Positions 1 to 9,383 of a stretch of DNA of 64,000 nucleotides are shown piece by piece. The notes beneath the pieces were generated by a model. It was not told the DNA's origin, ran no database searches, and saw only the letters and a list, made by a program, of their open reading frames with translations. The stretch's first letter is position 1, and every line of letters starts with the position of its first letter. The stretch covers positions 62,001 through 126,000 of the forward strand of contig NZ_FNXY01000004.1 of NCBI RefSeq assembly GCF_900108855.1. The letters are read 5' to 3'. This stretch comes from Dyadobacter koreensis. GTDB taxonomy: Bacteria > Bacteroidota > Bacteroidia > Cytophagales > Spirosomataceae. The translations under genes were made by a program, and so were the position numbers.

Positions 1-1
1 T

Positions 2-1156
2 GAGCATATCGAGGTTGCTCAGGATATTGTGAGCGACACCTTTTTGTCGGCGACAGAGGTTTGGAGTATTAAAGGAATTCCGGAAAATCCGCCTGCCTGG
101 TTGTACACTGTGGCTAAAAATAAAACCAAAAATTATCTGAAGAGAGATTCTCTTTTTGAGAAAAAAATTTCCGAAGAAATTCGATATACCACGCTTGCGA
201 GCGAACAAATAGAGATTGATATGTCGCAAAAGAATATCGCAGACAGCCAACTGGCGATGATTTTTACGGTTTGCGATCCGAGCATATCAAACGAGTCGCA
301 GATAGCACTGGCTCTGAATTTGTTATGTGGATTCGGAATTCAGGAAATTGCCGACGCATTTCTGACGAATAAGGAAGTTGTTTACAAACGGATAAACAGG
401 GCAAAAGAAAAGCTTAAAGAGGCAAAAATTAAGATTGAGCAACCGTCAAAGCTGGCAATTAATATGCGGTTGGAAACCGTACTGACAACACTTTACCTGC
501 TGTTTTCTGAAGGTTATTACTCAATTTCCCAAAATACTGTGCTTCGTAAGGATCTTTGCGCAGAAGCAATGCGACTGAATTATCTTCTTGTTGAAAACGA
601 AGATACGAATCAACCTCAGGTTAACGCGCTGCTGGCTCTGATGTGTTTTCATGCTTCGAGATTTGAAGCGCGTACGGACGATAACGGCGAACTTGTATTG
701 TACGAAGATCAGGATGAATCGCGCTGGGACCGCAAGCTTATGGAAAGGGGCGAGTATTTTTTAAATGAAGCTGCATCTGGCGATAAATTAACTAAATTTC
801 ATCTGGAAGCCGGGATAGCTTACTGGCATACGCATAAGGAAGATACACCCGAAAAATGGGAAAATATTCTAGACCTTTATAACCATCTTCTGATTCTTGA
901 ATACTCTCCGATTGCGGCACTCAACAGAACTTTTGCGTTGGCTAAAACAAACGGAAAAGAGCAGGCAATTCTGGAAGCTGAAAAATTGAACCTGACAACT
1001 AACCTTTTTTACCATTCGTTACTTGGGAATCTGTATTCGGATCTGGATGATAAAAAGGCATTGGCGCATTTTGAAATGGCAATTGTTCTTGCTCATTCCT
1101 CATCCGACAAATCCTTGATACTTAAAAATATCAAACGCTTAAAAAAAGAAGGCTAG
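2..1156 (+). CDS. ECF-type RNA polymerase sigma factor with C-terminal DUF6596/TPR-like domain (5'-truncated by window edge)
   Basis: The reading frame is open from base 2, so the true start lies before the window. A GTG at 29 is internal, because EHIEVAQDIV immediately before it reads as sigma region 2. Region 4 is a helix-turn-helix (GFGIQEIADAF, then NKEVVYKRINRAKEKL) at about residues 95-125 of the visible part. The remaining ~240 residues match the DUF6596 extension of ECF42-like sigma factors, with the SRFEARTDDNGE and DQDESRWDR signatures. ECF42 factors redirect RNA polymerase and usually sit beside a YCII/DGPF-domain gene rather than an anti-sigma gene; that neighbour would be to the left and cannot be seen. 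A strong bidirectional terminator follows 30 bases after the stop. Confidence 0.9.
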   Translation, partial: EHIEVAQDIVSDTFLSATEVWSIKGIPENPPAWLYTVAKNKTKNYLKRDSLFEKKISEEIRYTTLASEQIEIDMSQKNIADSQLAMIFTVCDPSISNESQIALALNLLCGFGIQEIADAFLTNKEVVYKRINRAKEKLKEAKIKIEQPSKLAINMRLETVLTTLYLLFSEGYYSISQNTVLRKDLCAEAMRLNYLLVENEDTNQPQVNALLALMCFHASRFEARTDDNGELVLYEDQDESRWDRKLMERGEYFLNEAASGDKLTKFHLEAGIAYWHTHKEDTPEKWENILDLYNHLLILEYSPIAALNRTFALAKTNGKEQAILEAEKLNLTTNLFYHSLLGNLYSDLDDKKALAHFEMAIVLAHSSSDKSLILKNIKRLKKEG

Positions 1157-1185
1157 GGTATTGTTTGTGAATAGTTGTTATCGAT

Positions 1186-1234
1186 AATTGACGTGTGAGA
1201 CTTCGAATAACAGAAATCTCACACGTCAATTTTT
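1186..1234. terminator. bidirectional terminator between sigma factor and DUF1501 gene
   Basis: A perfect 15-bp inverted repeat (AATTGACGTGTGAGA at 1186-1200, its complement at 1217-1231) has T-runs usable in both directions. It separates the convergent sigma factor and DUF1501 genes. Confidence 0.85.
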
Positions 1235-2663
1235 ACGATAATAAATCCATTGCTGCCTTCCCTTTCCCATCAGGTGTGGTATAAAAAGGACGCTTTTCAA
1301 CTTCATATTGTGTATCTTCCGGAATGCCGAGAGCGTGATAAATCGTTTGGTGCACCTGATCAATTTTGATCGGATTCTCGATGGTCTTACAAGGCCTTTC
1401 ATCGGCTGTTTTGCCATATACGAATCCTTTTTTTATGCCTCCCCCGAACATCAGCATGGAGCCTGCATCCGTAAAATGGCGGTGCATACCATAGAATTTC
1501 ATTTCCGAAAGAATATCTGGCTGACTTACCTGTTCCAGCACTTTCGCGTCGGGTTTTCCTTCAACCATCATATCGCGACTGAATTCACTGGCCAGCACTA
1601 CCATTGTTCTGTCCAGCAAACCTTGCTTATCAAGGTCTTTTATTAGTTGAGCAATCGGACCGTCGATCTGTTTTTTCATATCTGCCAGTCTTGTGTTTCC
1701 ATTTTCATGCGTATCCCAGCCCTTGAATGGCTCGTACTCAGTGGTTACACTTATAAACCGTGCGCCTTGTTCAGTAAGACGGCGGGCGAGCAAACAACCC
1801 AGGCCAAATTTACCTGTGTTATAAACATTGTAACTTTCTTTGGGTTCTGTACTCAAATCAAACGCTTTCGATTCCGGGGAGTTCAATAGGGCATAGGCCT
1901 GCTCCATCGATCGCTTCAGCGATTCTCTTTGATAATCACTGCCAAATTCGCCTACCGGGCTATTATTGATCAGTTCATTATAAAGCTGATTTCTTCTTTC
2001 AAAACGCTTGGCATCCATACCCACAGGCGGACGTACACTTTCCAGGCCCTGGCTTGGATCCGGAATGAAAAAGGGCCCGAATTCATTTCCGAGAAAACCA
2101 GCGGTATGAAACGCTTTCAGCTCCTCGGCCTCTCCGACAGTGAACCGCTGACCAATATCTATAAATGCAGGAATTACAGGGTTTTTGGGTCCCAATTCCT
2201 TTGCGATCCATGAGCCAATATGAGGTGCTGCGACCGTCTGTGGCGGTTCGTAACAAGTATGCCAGTGATATTGATGTCGCGAATGTAAAATGTGCCCCAT
2301 ATCAGCAGCCACGTATGAGCGTATCAGTGTTCCCTTATCCATTACACTGCCAATCGACTGCAAGCCATCGGAAAAGTGGATTCCGTCCAGTTTGGTCGGC
2401 ATGGATTTAAAAGTGCTCAGCACGCGGTTCCCCTCCATACCTTTTTCAAAAGGAGTAAAGCGTTTAGGGTCAAATGTTTCCGTATGGGCCATACCGCCTG
2501 CCATCCACAATAAAATGACAGTATCCGCCGAAGACTCAGATCCGGCGATTTTCTTGCAGCCAGACAACAATCCCGAAACAGGCGCCCCAGCGGCGAGAGC
2601 AGCCAGCGTGGCCGCGCTTGCTCTTTGTAAGAATTCTCTTCTATTCCAGTTATTTTTCATCAC
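1233..2663 (-). CDS. DUF1501 domain-containing protein, Tat-exported
   Basis: 476 residues. The N-terminus has a twin-arginine signal (NRREFLQRAS followed by an Ala-rich hydrophobic stretch) and a possible lipobox-like Cys at about 36 (LLSGCKK). The body matches DUF1501, a family in the alkaline phosphatase/sulfatase-like fold: WMAGGMAHTETFDPK near the start and TVVLASEFSRD near residue 355 are family hallmarks. The substrate is unknown. It lies 37 bases downstream of the PSCyt1/DUF1549/DUF1553 gene on the same strand; these two families are habitual neighbours in Planctomycetota and Bacteroidota and probably act together at the cell surface. The family is certain, the biochemical role is not. 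Confidence 0.9.
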   Translation of the reverse strand: MMKNNWNRREFLQRASAATLAALAAGAPVSGLLSGCKKIAGSESSADTVILLWMAGGMAHTETFDPKRFTPFEKGMEGNRVLSTFKSMPTKLDGIHFSDGLQSIGSVMDKGTLIRSYVAADMGHILHSRHQYHWHTCYEPPQTVAAPHIGSWIAKELGPKNPVIPAFIDIGQRFTVGEAEELKAFHTAGFLGNEFGPFFIPDPSQGLESVRPPVGMDAKRFERRNQLYNELINNSPVGEFGSDYQRESLKRSMEQAYALLNSPESKAFDLSTEPKESYNVYNTGKFGLGCLLARRLTEQGARFISVTTEYEPFKGWDTHENGNTRLADMKKQIDGPIAQLIKDLDKQGLLDRTMVVLASEFSRDMMVEGKPDAKVLEQVSQPDILSEMKFYGMHRHFTDAGSMLMFGGGIKKGFVYGKTADERPCKTIENPIKIDQVHQTIYHALGIPEDTQYEVEKRPFYTTPDGKGKAAMDLLS

Positions 2664-2700
2664 AAACCAAATTAGCAGGTTGCATTAATAACGTAATTGA

Positions 2701-5067
2701 TCAATAAATCAGTTGAAATTCAGGTATTAAAGCCATAGCCCAGACCAAGTCCTGAATCCCTTCTTCACTCGGTTTTGGTCCTAGTATTTTCCGGGCAACA
2801 TTTAGTTCCTTGGGCTGTGGATTTCTTCCTAGCGCTCGTCGGTATAGCTGCGTTACCAACGTGTCAGAAGTTGGATATTTCTTTTTCCATTCCCTCGCAC
2901 CCCGTTTTAAAGTTTCGGTAAATTTATTTCCGTTTGTAAGTTCAAGTGCCTGCAACAGGTTTGCCTGAGAGGTTCTGCTGGTGCTCACCGTCTCCCGGTT
3001 AGGTCTGCCAAGTGAAGTGAGGAACGGGTCATTTTTTACAAATCCTGCTCTTGCAAACGGGAGTTTTGTATCAATCGTTTTTGGAAGGAGATTAAAGACA
3101 ATCGCTGAATCGGCATACATAGGATTAAATGCCGTGCTTATTGCGTCTGTAAATTGTTCTGCTGTTAGCCGGCGCCTTACCATACCTGTAAATTTATAGT
3201 CGTTCGCCATAATATCACCTGCTTCTTTTACCGATGTCGAAGGAAGCTGATAAGTTTTGGAGGTTACAATTGTATAAATGAGCTTCTTCATATCATAACC
3301 GTTCGCTACAAAATCTGATGCGAGCCAATCGAGTAAATCTTCGCTCCATGGCATATTATCCATCATATCAACAGGTTCTACGATACCACGACCAAGCAGC
3401 TGTGCCCATATCCTGTTCACTGCTGTTCTGTAAAGTCTGCCGTCTTTGGGCTGAACCAGCAAATCAGCCAGTTGTCGCAGGCGTTTTTCAGTACTGGCAT
3501 CAATGCTTATTTCTCCAAGTTCCGGAAACAATATTCTGGTATCCGCGATCTTGCCGGTAGGTTTATCACATCGGTTGATTTCGAGCAGGGTATCTGCAAA
3601 AATATTGGCAAAAGCATAGGAATCTGCAAGCTTCCAGTCAGAAATAAAACTGTCGTGGCAGGATGCACATTTTAGATTTAAGCCAAGCAAAACCTGCGAT
3701 ACATTTTGAGCTGCCTGCATTTCGGTACGCTGGCTCGAATTGATCGTTCCTCTCCATTTAATACCCCTTATAAAGCCTTCTGACTCTTTTGTCGGACTGA
3801 TCAGTTCTTTGACAAACCAATTATACGGTTTATTAGTTTGAAGAGACGTATACAGCCATTTCGTGATATCAAAACGGCCTTTTGTGATATAACCTGTTCC
3901 GGAATAGTCATTACGTAGGGCGTCATTCCAAAACGACATCCAGTGCTGAGCGTAGTCATCGTTTCTGGTCAATAACTCTTTTGCCAGTCGTTCACGTTTA
4001 TCCGGCCTGCTGTCAGCAATGAAAGCATCTATTTTTTCTGGTGGTGGCAACAGCCCGATAATGTCAAGATATACCCGGCGTATATAAACCCGGTCGTTAA
4101 CGACTGGCTTCCAGCCAATTTTGTTTTTTTGGAAATATACATTTACAAACCGGTCAACGGGAAGAATGATGTCGCCGTTTGCAGCCGGAAGTTCAGGTGT
4201 TCTTGGTTCCAGTTGCGCAACACGATAAATACTTTTCTGTTTTCCATCAGGCCAGAGCGCGCCTTTTTCAACCCAGAATTTTAAAACTTTGATCTCCCTT
4301 TCAGTAAGTCTTTTCCCTTTTGTCGGCATTGCTTCCTTATGACCTTTTGGCAAGGAAATTCTCCGGATCAACTCGCTTTTGTCCGGATGATCCGGTATGA
4401 CGACAACTCCATTTTCTCCGCCTTTCATGATCGCTTCCTTGCTGTCAAGTCGGAGATCGCCCTTTGTTTTTGTTTCGCTGTGGCAGCTATAACAATTGTG
4501 CGCCAAAATTGTACGTACCTCAACGTTCAGATCCTGAACCTGCTGGGGATTTAAGGCTCCGGTATTGGTCAGCACGAAGTCAGGCTCATCTGAACCTTTT
4601 GCTGCAACAGTTCCATCCGCTGCCGGATTCGGTAAAACGCTGGACAGATAATCGTCGCCATGTGTGAGCATAGCACCATAATGACCTGCCAGTGAAACTC
4701 CAAAAACTGTAACTATCAATAAAGCCCGGTATAAACCTCGCTTGTCCAGCAGCAATGAGATCGTTGCGAAAACAGCCAGCGACATTGTGGCGATACCCGA
4801 CCATCTGTGTATCTCTAAATTTGCTCCCGATGCCTCTTCCTGACTTGCCAGCATCCACCCAAAAATTACAGCGAAGATTGCGCTTGCTGCCCCGATCCAG
4901 GTAAGAATGTTTGTTGCATCCCGTAAACCGGTAGATTTTCGTTTCCAGTCGATCAGTTCAAGCAGGAGCGCGACACAAAGTAAGCCGATCGGAAAATGGA
5001 CGAGTAATGGGTGGAGCCGCCCCAGAAATTGCCAGAGCCAGAAAGTTTCAGTCGATTGCAGTAGCAC
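2701..5067 (-). CDS. Membrane-anchored planctomycete-type cytochrome c (DUF2231-PSCyt1-DUF1549-DUF1553)
   Basis: 788 residues in four parts. About 10-135 is a four-helix membrane domain of the DUF2231 type (HPLLVHFPIGLL). A planctomycete cytochrome C1 domain carries the haem site CYSCH at about 192-196. DUF1549 covers about 300-500, and DUF1553 about 530-770 (LYRTAVNRIWAQLLGRG). A second haem-type site, CASCH, lies inside DUF1549 at about 463. It is therefore a likely di-haem envelope electron-transfer protein. It is the first gene of a two-gene unit with the DUF1501 gene. Fusion of the membrane domain to PSCyt1 is common in Bacteroidota. The electron donor and substrate are unknown. Confidence 0.88.
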   Translation of the reverse strand: MLLQSTETFWLWQFLGRLHPLLVHFPIGLLCVALLLELIDWKRKSTGLRDATNILTWIGAASAIFAVIFGWMLASQEEASGANLEIHRWSGIATMSLAVFATISLLLDKRGLYRALLIVTVFGVSLAGHYGAMLTHGDDYLSSVLPNPAADGTVAAKGSDEPDFVLTNTGALNPQQVQDLNVEVRTILAHNCYSCHSETKTKGDLRLDSKEAIMKGGENGVVVIPDHPDKSELIRRISLPKGHKEAMPTKGKRLTEREIKVLKFWVEKGALWPDGKQKSIYRVAQLEPRTPELPAANGDIILPVDRFVNVYFQKNKIGWKPVVNDRVYIRRVYLDIIGLLPPPEKIDAFIADSRPDKRERLAKELLTRNDDYAQHWMSFWNDALRNDYSGTGYITKGRFDITKWLYTSLQTNKPYNWFVKELISPTKESEGFIRGIKWRGTINSSQRTEMQAAQNVSQVLLGLNLKCASCHDSFISDWKLADSYAFANIFADTLLEINRCDKPTGKIADTRILFPELGEISIDASTEKRLRQLADLLVQPKDGRLYRTAVNRIWAQLLGRGIVEPVDMMDNMPWSEDLLDWLASDFVANGYDMKKLIYTIVTSKTYQLPSTSVKEAGDIMANDYKFTGMVRRRLTAEQFTDAISTAFNPMYADSAIVFNLLPKTIDTKLPFARAGFVKNDPFLTSLGRPNRETVSTSRTSQANLLQALELTNGNKFTETLKRGAREWKKKYPTSDTLVTQLYRRALGRNPQPKELNVARKILGPKPSEEGIQDLVWAMALIPEFQLIY

Positions 5068-5293
5068 GAGATCAAAGGTTGGTGAATATGTACTTATTAA
5101 ACCGGTTTTAGGAAATCTATCTACAATTATAACATAAACAAATCAAACATCTATCCTGTGCTGTCTTGGTTAAATTCTATTTAATCTTTTTTTGTTGAAT
5201 AATTAGTCAAATTTTTTTTTAGTGGTCGTAAGGTTATTTGAACGTGGAAACACAATTATTTTGTCCTTTTTGATTCCGGTCTTCTTTCTTAAT

Positions 5294-5328
5294 AAAAAAA
5301 CAGGTACAGGTTGTTACACCGGCACCTG
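5294..5328 (-). terminator. terminator of the five-gene P460/LytTR unit
   Basis: On the minus strand an imperfect hairpin (CAGGTGCCGGT ... CCTGTACCTG, 5301-5328) is followed by a run of seven T. It lies about 20 bases after the stop of the LytTR regulator. Confidence 0.7.
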
Positions 5329-5347
5329 CATTCATTAGCTTATTTGG

Positions 5348-6115
5348 TTATCTGTTTTCTAACCAACCAAGAAAACTGCTGACTTTCTCCTTGCCGATCA
5401 GTAGTTTTTCAGGCGTCGGGACAGTCAGCTTTATGAATAGCTTCCGGGAAAAATAATGTTCAACTTCCTTTACAGCTTCGAAATTGATGAGGTATTGTCT
5501 GTTTAGCCTGTAAAACTGAGTTGCAGAAACCATATTCTGCACTTCTTCCAGCGGCTGCGGAATGGTATATTCGTGATGATCAAAAGTCATGATAGACGTC
5601 ATTTCATTGTGAATATAAAAGAATGCAATAGTATCGGTTTTGATCGTGATGTATTTATTCTGCTTGAAGACCAGAAAGCTCTTTTTCCCATCAGGCTCTC
5701 CAAGTTTTCTAAGCAATGTTTCCAGATCAGGAGTAAGTTGCTTTTCGGGAGAAAAATAAGACCGTAGGTTGCTTAGTTTTTCGAGTGCCGCTTCGATGTG
5801 CTCTCTTTTGAAGGGTTTAAGCAGATAATCTATACCATTTGTTTTAAAAGCTTCGATGGCGTAGTTATCATATGCAGTGCAAAATATTACAGGCGGAATG
5901 ATTTTTACTTGTTCGAAAATCTGAAAGCATAAGCCGTCAGAAAGCTGGATATCCATAAAAATCAGATCCGGCTGTTGATTCGCGGTCAGATAGGAAACGG
6001 CTCGTTCCACGCTTTGGATAGTGGAAACTATCCGCGCATCCGGTCTTATCGAAGTGATGATTTGCGCCAGCGATTTAGCCGTTTTTATCTCATCTTCAAT
6101 GATTAATACGTTCAT
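5348..6115 (-). CDS. LytTR-family response regulator
   Basis: 255 residues. The N-terminal receiver domain has acidic residues at about 8-9 (IEDE), the phospho-acceptor Asp55 (FMDIQL) and the conserved Lys near 103 (LLKPFK). The C-terminal LytTR DNA-binding domain (about 145-255) includes the family hallmark FYRLNRQYLINFEAV. The start overlaps the end of the upstream kinase gene by 20 bases, so the two are translationally coupled. It is the cognate regulator of the adjacent LytS-like kinase and the last gene of a unit that begins with the haem-binding P460 protein. Targets cannot be read from the sequence. Confidence 0.95.
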   Translation of the reverse strand: MNVLIIEDEIKTAKSLAQIITSIRPDARIVSTIQSVERAVSYLTANQQPDLIFMDIQLSDGLCFQIFEQVKIIPPVIFCTAYDNYAIEAFKTNGIDYLLKPFKREHIEAALEKLSNLRSYFSPEKQLTPDLETLLRKLGEPDGKKSFLVFKQNKYITIKTDTIAFFYIHNEMTSIMTFDHHEYTIPQPLEEVQNMVSATQFYRLNRQYLINFEAVKEVEHYFSRKLFIKLTVPTPEKLLIGKEKVSSFLGWLENR

Positions 6116-7115
6116 GGATTATGGGAAGTTTTACTCTGAAAGAATTCTTTTCAGTTTCAATTTCTATTTTTTTATCTAAAAGGTGCAGGTATCGCTGGTT
6201 GATGTTATCGAGTCCCATTTGTGTAGACTTTTCCGGGTTTTTCTTCAATTGCAACTGGTTTTCAACAACAATTTTATCTCCCTGCGAATACAGAATTATG
6301 TTCAATGGATAATCGAGCGAAACAATGTTGTGCTTGATGCAGTTCTCCACCAACAGTTGCAGGGTAAATGGTGGAATCCAGGATTTATAATAGCTCTCAT
6401 CAATCCTGTATTCTATACTAATCCCTTCTTCGAACCGCGCAGTCAGTAAAAACATATACGAATCCAGAATTTCCAGTTCCTCTGATAAAGGGATCAGGTC
6501 CAGCTTTCTGTTTTCCAACGTAAAACGATAAAAATCTGACAGCTTCAGGATGAAATCTACACTGTTTTTGTCTTCCAGCTCGACCATCGATTTCAAGGTA
6601 TTCAGGCTGTTGAATAAAAAGTGAGGATTTACCTGCTGTCTTAAAAGTTCATATTGCGCACCCAGGTTATCTGCTTTTGTCCGTTCAAGTTCTATCAAAA
6701 CCTGCTGATTTCGATGTGTTTGATAAAGCAAATGTAAAAGCATGTAAAACGTTAAATTGATAAGTATTCCCCGCACTTCGAACATAAGCAATATTGGTCC
6801 ATAATCACGAAAAGGCATGAGAAGCTCTTCGACTCTAACCATTAGAAACATGACAATGATTCCTATTGTGAGACTTCTCAATAACAGAGGATAAGAAAAC
6901 CCGGCGTCCGAATTTTGTTTGGAAAATTTGGGCAGCGAATAAATATTAAAATACCAGACAAATAATGTAAACAGAGATGTGATCAATGCGTCTGCTATGG
7001 CTTCAGATTTGCTGAAATGTTTTTCCGCAATTTTAGGAACGGTTGTCAGGATACCGAGCGATAATGAGCTTAGCCAGATGACTACCGTCGAAACCTTAAA
7101 TATTTTTTTACTCAT
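6096..7115 (-). CDS. LytS-like sensor histidine kinase
   Basis: 339 residues. Four hydrophobic segments in the first ~140 residues are followed by a short coiled linker and the His_kinase domain with the phosphorylated His in QVNPHFLFNSLNTLK. A degenerate ATPase domain follows (LLVENCIKHNIV as N box, MGLDNINQRYLHL near the end). There is no separate sensory domain, so sensing is probably through the membrane segment. It is followed by its LytTR regulator with a 20-base overlap and preceded by a small lipoprotein gene 18 bases away. Confidence 0.94.
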   Translation of the reverse strand: MSKKIFKVSTVVIWLSSLSLGILTTVPKIAEKHFSKSEAIADALITSLFTLFVWYFNIYSLPKFSKQNSDAGFSYPLLLRSLTIGIIVMFLMVRVEELLMPFRDYGPILLMFEVRGILINLTFYMLLHLLYQTHRNQQVLIELERTKADNLGAQYELLRQQVNPHFLFNSLNTLKSMVELEDKNSVDFILKLSDFYRFTLENRKLDLIPLSEELEILDSYMFLLTARFEEGISIEYRIDESYYKSWIPPFTLQLLVENCIKHNIVSLDYPLNIILYSQGDKIVVENQLQLKKNPEKSTQMGLDNINQRYLHLLDKKIEIETEKNSFRVKLPIIHERINH

Positions 7116-7133
7116 AAAACCGGTATCGTTAAC

Positions 7134-7589
7134 TCAGGGGAAGACAGATGGTTTTTGACCAAAGATAAAATTTATCCTGTCTTGTTTATCTAACGCAAGT
7201 GATTCGGACGATGCATGATCGTTGTTAGTCCTCGTGTAACGTACCGCGATCTGCTTGTCCTTCGATGGTAAAACCTCAACAGTTTCCAGAGAATTTTGGA
7301 CACCGTTAATATCGCCTCCAAACCAGTAAGGATTTGGATGAAGTTTCCATGTTACAAATTGATAAATTTCCCCTGCAGTGTGGTTTTTTATTTGGCGTTG
7401 AGAAGCAGCCAGAGCCAGATCATTTCCATATAAAGTTGATGCCGTTCCCATCCTCTTGTTGATCAGGGATGTTATCACATGCAGATCTTTCGAGTCGAAA
7501 ATGTTTTCAGGCGCTAATGTAGGTTTTGACGGGCCATCGCATGATACCAGGGCGATGCAGGCAATTATTGTTACAAACAGAAGTTTCAT
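7134..7589 (-). CDS. Small lipoprotein of unknown function
   Basis: 151 residues. The signal peptide ends in a lipobox (ALVSC at about 13-17), so the mature protein is lipid-anchored in the envelope. No family is recognised. The mature part is mixed alpha/beta with a Trp/Pro-rich centre (WKLHPNPYWFGG) and no further cysteine. It is tightly packed between the DUF1223 gene (21 bases) and the LytS-like kinase (18 bases). A sensory accessory for the kinase is possible but is only an inference from position. Confidence 0.8.
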   Translation of the reverse strand: MKLLFVTIIACIALVSCDGPSKPTLAPENIFDSKDLHVITSLINKRMGTASTLYGNDLALAASQRQIKNHTAGEIYQFVTWKLHPNPYWFGGDINGVQNSLETVEVLPSKDKQIAVRYTRTNNDHASSESLALDKQDRINFIFGQKPSVFP

Positions 7590-7610
7590 GATCAGGATGT
7601 TTAACGTATT

Positions 7611-8405
7611 TTAAATGATTTCCTTCAGGCTGGTCTTTGCAGCTGCAAGAATTTCTCCATTGTTTTTATTTTGAAGAAATGCAATTATTTCCCAGTTACC
7701 AGGCTGAGTTTTTTCGGGAAGTTTAAGTTCTACCTCTCCTGAACCTGAGTCATTTGCGGATTGACTTTGCAAGGATCTTACAATCTGGACATGAACAAGT
7801 TCTCTGCCTTCATTTTCGCCTTTTTTCACAGATGTTTTTGCGATTTTTTGAACCAGGGCAAGTTGCAAAACAGCGTTTTTCTTTACAGAAGAAGCCTGAT
7901 ACCGAACCGAGATTCCCTTATTATTTCGTGTTGTTTCAATCGTGAGCCTGCCTGCAAGGGGCGACGATAGACTTTGCGAGATTGCATTGCGTAAACTTGA
8001 TTCCTCAGAACCCACAAACTCCCGTTTTCCATTAACCACAATCTGGGGTGTGTAAACAGATTCTGTACGTAGCCAGGCTGAATATTGATATTGTCTACGT
8101 GTGAATTCACTCTTGCTGAAAACGTCTTTCCAACCCTGAAAATCCCAATAATCCACGTGGAAAGCCAATATGTATACAGGTTTGGCTGAATTTTCCTGTT
8201 GCACTTTTGCCACTAATTCGTCAGCAGGTGGGCAACTTGAGCATCCCTCAGATGTAAAAAGTTCTAAGACGGCGAAACCTGGTTCTGCAAGTTTAGTGTT
8301 GTTAGTTTCAATAGGTTTATTATTTTCCGTTGGTCCAACAATGGAAGTGAAAGCACTGGCGGCAATAAACAATCCTGCTGCCAAGGTGATTATTTGCGTG
8401 TTCAT
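7611..8405 (-). CDS. DUF1223 secreted thioredoxin-like protein
   Basis: 264 residues with an N-terminal Sec signal (hydrophobic 5-20, AxA near 18). The family mark LELFTSEGCSSCPPAD lies at about residues 47-62. DUF1223 proteins have a thioredoxin-like start with a CxxC pair (here CSSC), then HVDYWD and QIVVNG motifs, all present. A periplasmic thiol role is likely; the substrate is unknown. It is the second gene of the unit, six bases after the P460 gene. Confidence 0.9.
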   Translation of the reverse strand: MNTQIITLAAGLFIAASAFTSIVGPTENNKPIETNNTKLAEPGFAVLELFTSEGCSSCPPADELVAKVQQENSAKPVYILAFHVDYWDFQGWKDVFSKSEFTRRQYQYSAWLRTESVYTPQIVVNGKREFVGSEESSLRNAISQSLSSPLAGRLTIETTRNNKGISVRYQASSVKKNAVLQLALVQKIAKTSVKKGENEGRELVHVQIVRSLQSQSANDSGSGEVELKLPEKTQPGNWEIIAFLQNKNNGEILAAAKTSLKEII

Positions 8406-8411
8406 AACTAA

Positions 8412-9383
8412 TTAATGTTTTAAGTTTTTACTGGGTATATCAAATACAAATCCGTTATCGGGAACGAGACGATGGCAGTTGATACAGGATGTGGCAAAAG
8501 AAATCGTTTTCCCATAAGGTTCCAGACTTAGGCCTGAAAACCGCGCAAATCCCCAGCCTTCGGTATCCTTAAACCGTTTGTCATCCCGAATCATCATCTG
8601 CACATTATTGAAATTTCCAGGTTTGATATTTCCATCGTTGTCTTCCTTTTGGCTGTTCCAGACAACTTTAACGAGAATGGCACCATTGGGCCAGGGCTTG
8701 ATTTTATCTTCCTTGATGGCATTAATTGCGATTTCATTTCCATAAATAAGCCTCATAGTTCCGTTGTCAAAACGATTGGTTGAGCTTATTATCTTCCAGT
8801 TTTTGTAATCGTCAAAATAGCTAATTCCATTAATCGATTTAGGTGTTTTACCGACTCCGGTGTCCTGGCTGTTTTTATAGGTTTTATCTGCTAACTTAAT
8901 TCGAGAGGTATCACCAAGGCTGTGGTTTTGGTTTGAGAGTTTAATTACGTAATTCTTTAAAACATCAAGATCAGCTTTTGAAACTTTGGATTCAGGATGA
9001 ACGGAAGTGTAAGTAGCGAGCGGCATTTTGCCTGCATCAATCATATTGATCATATACCACAATTTTGTTTCCTGATCTGATTTTGAAAGCGTGTCCCATT
9101 CCGAGAAATTGAATCTTTTCCGGGCTTCGTTTACGTCAGCTGCAACGACATACGAAAACGGAGCAATTTTATCATACCATCGCAGATCAGTTTCATTGGA
9201 ATGACAATCATAACAACTTCGTTCAAAAATGCTCAGAACCTCTGCCGGAGCGTGAAATTTACCTTTGGCTTGCGGATTCGAAATCGTAGGGCCGGTAATC
9301 TGCAGTGCTACAAGGCTGGCGAAGACTACGCTGCTTAGTATAACCACTGTTTTTCTGTAAGTTGTTGGTTTCGAGAAGTTCAT
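8412..9383 (-). CDS. Haem-binding domain plus cytochrome P460 family protein
   Basis: 323 residues with an N-terminal signal anchor (about 12-30). A Haem_bd domain carries CYDCH at about 57-61 and the typical WYDKIAPFSYVVAADVNEARK stretch in the first 110 residues. The second half resembles the cytochrome P460 family and ends with a second haem site, CINCH, near residue 303, just before the C-terminus. P460-type proteins act on small nitrogen compounds in some bacteria; in heterotrophic Bacteroidota the role is unproven. It is the first gene of a tightly spaced minus-strand unit with DUF1223, lipoprotein, kinase and regulator genes. Confidence 0.86.
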   Translation of the reverse strand: MNFSKPTTYRKTVVILSSVVFASLVALQITGPTISNPQAKGKFHAPAEVLSIFERSCYDCHSNETDLRWYDKIAPFSYVVAADVNEARKRFNFSEWDTLSKSDQETKLWYMINMIDAGKMPLATYTSVHPESKVSKADLDVLKNYVIKLSNQNHSLGDTSRIKLADKTYKNSQDTGVGKTPKSINGISYFDDYKNWKIISSTNRFDNGTMRLIYGNEIAINAIKEDKIKPWPNGAILVKVVWNSQKEDNDGNIKPGNFNNVQMMIRDDKRFKDTEGWGFARFSGLSLEPYGKTISFATSCINCHRLVPDNGFVFDIPSKNLKH

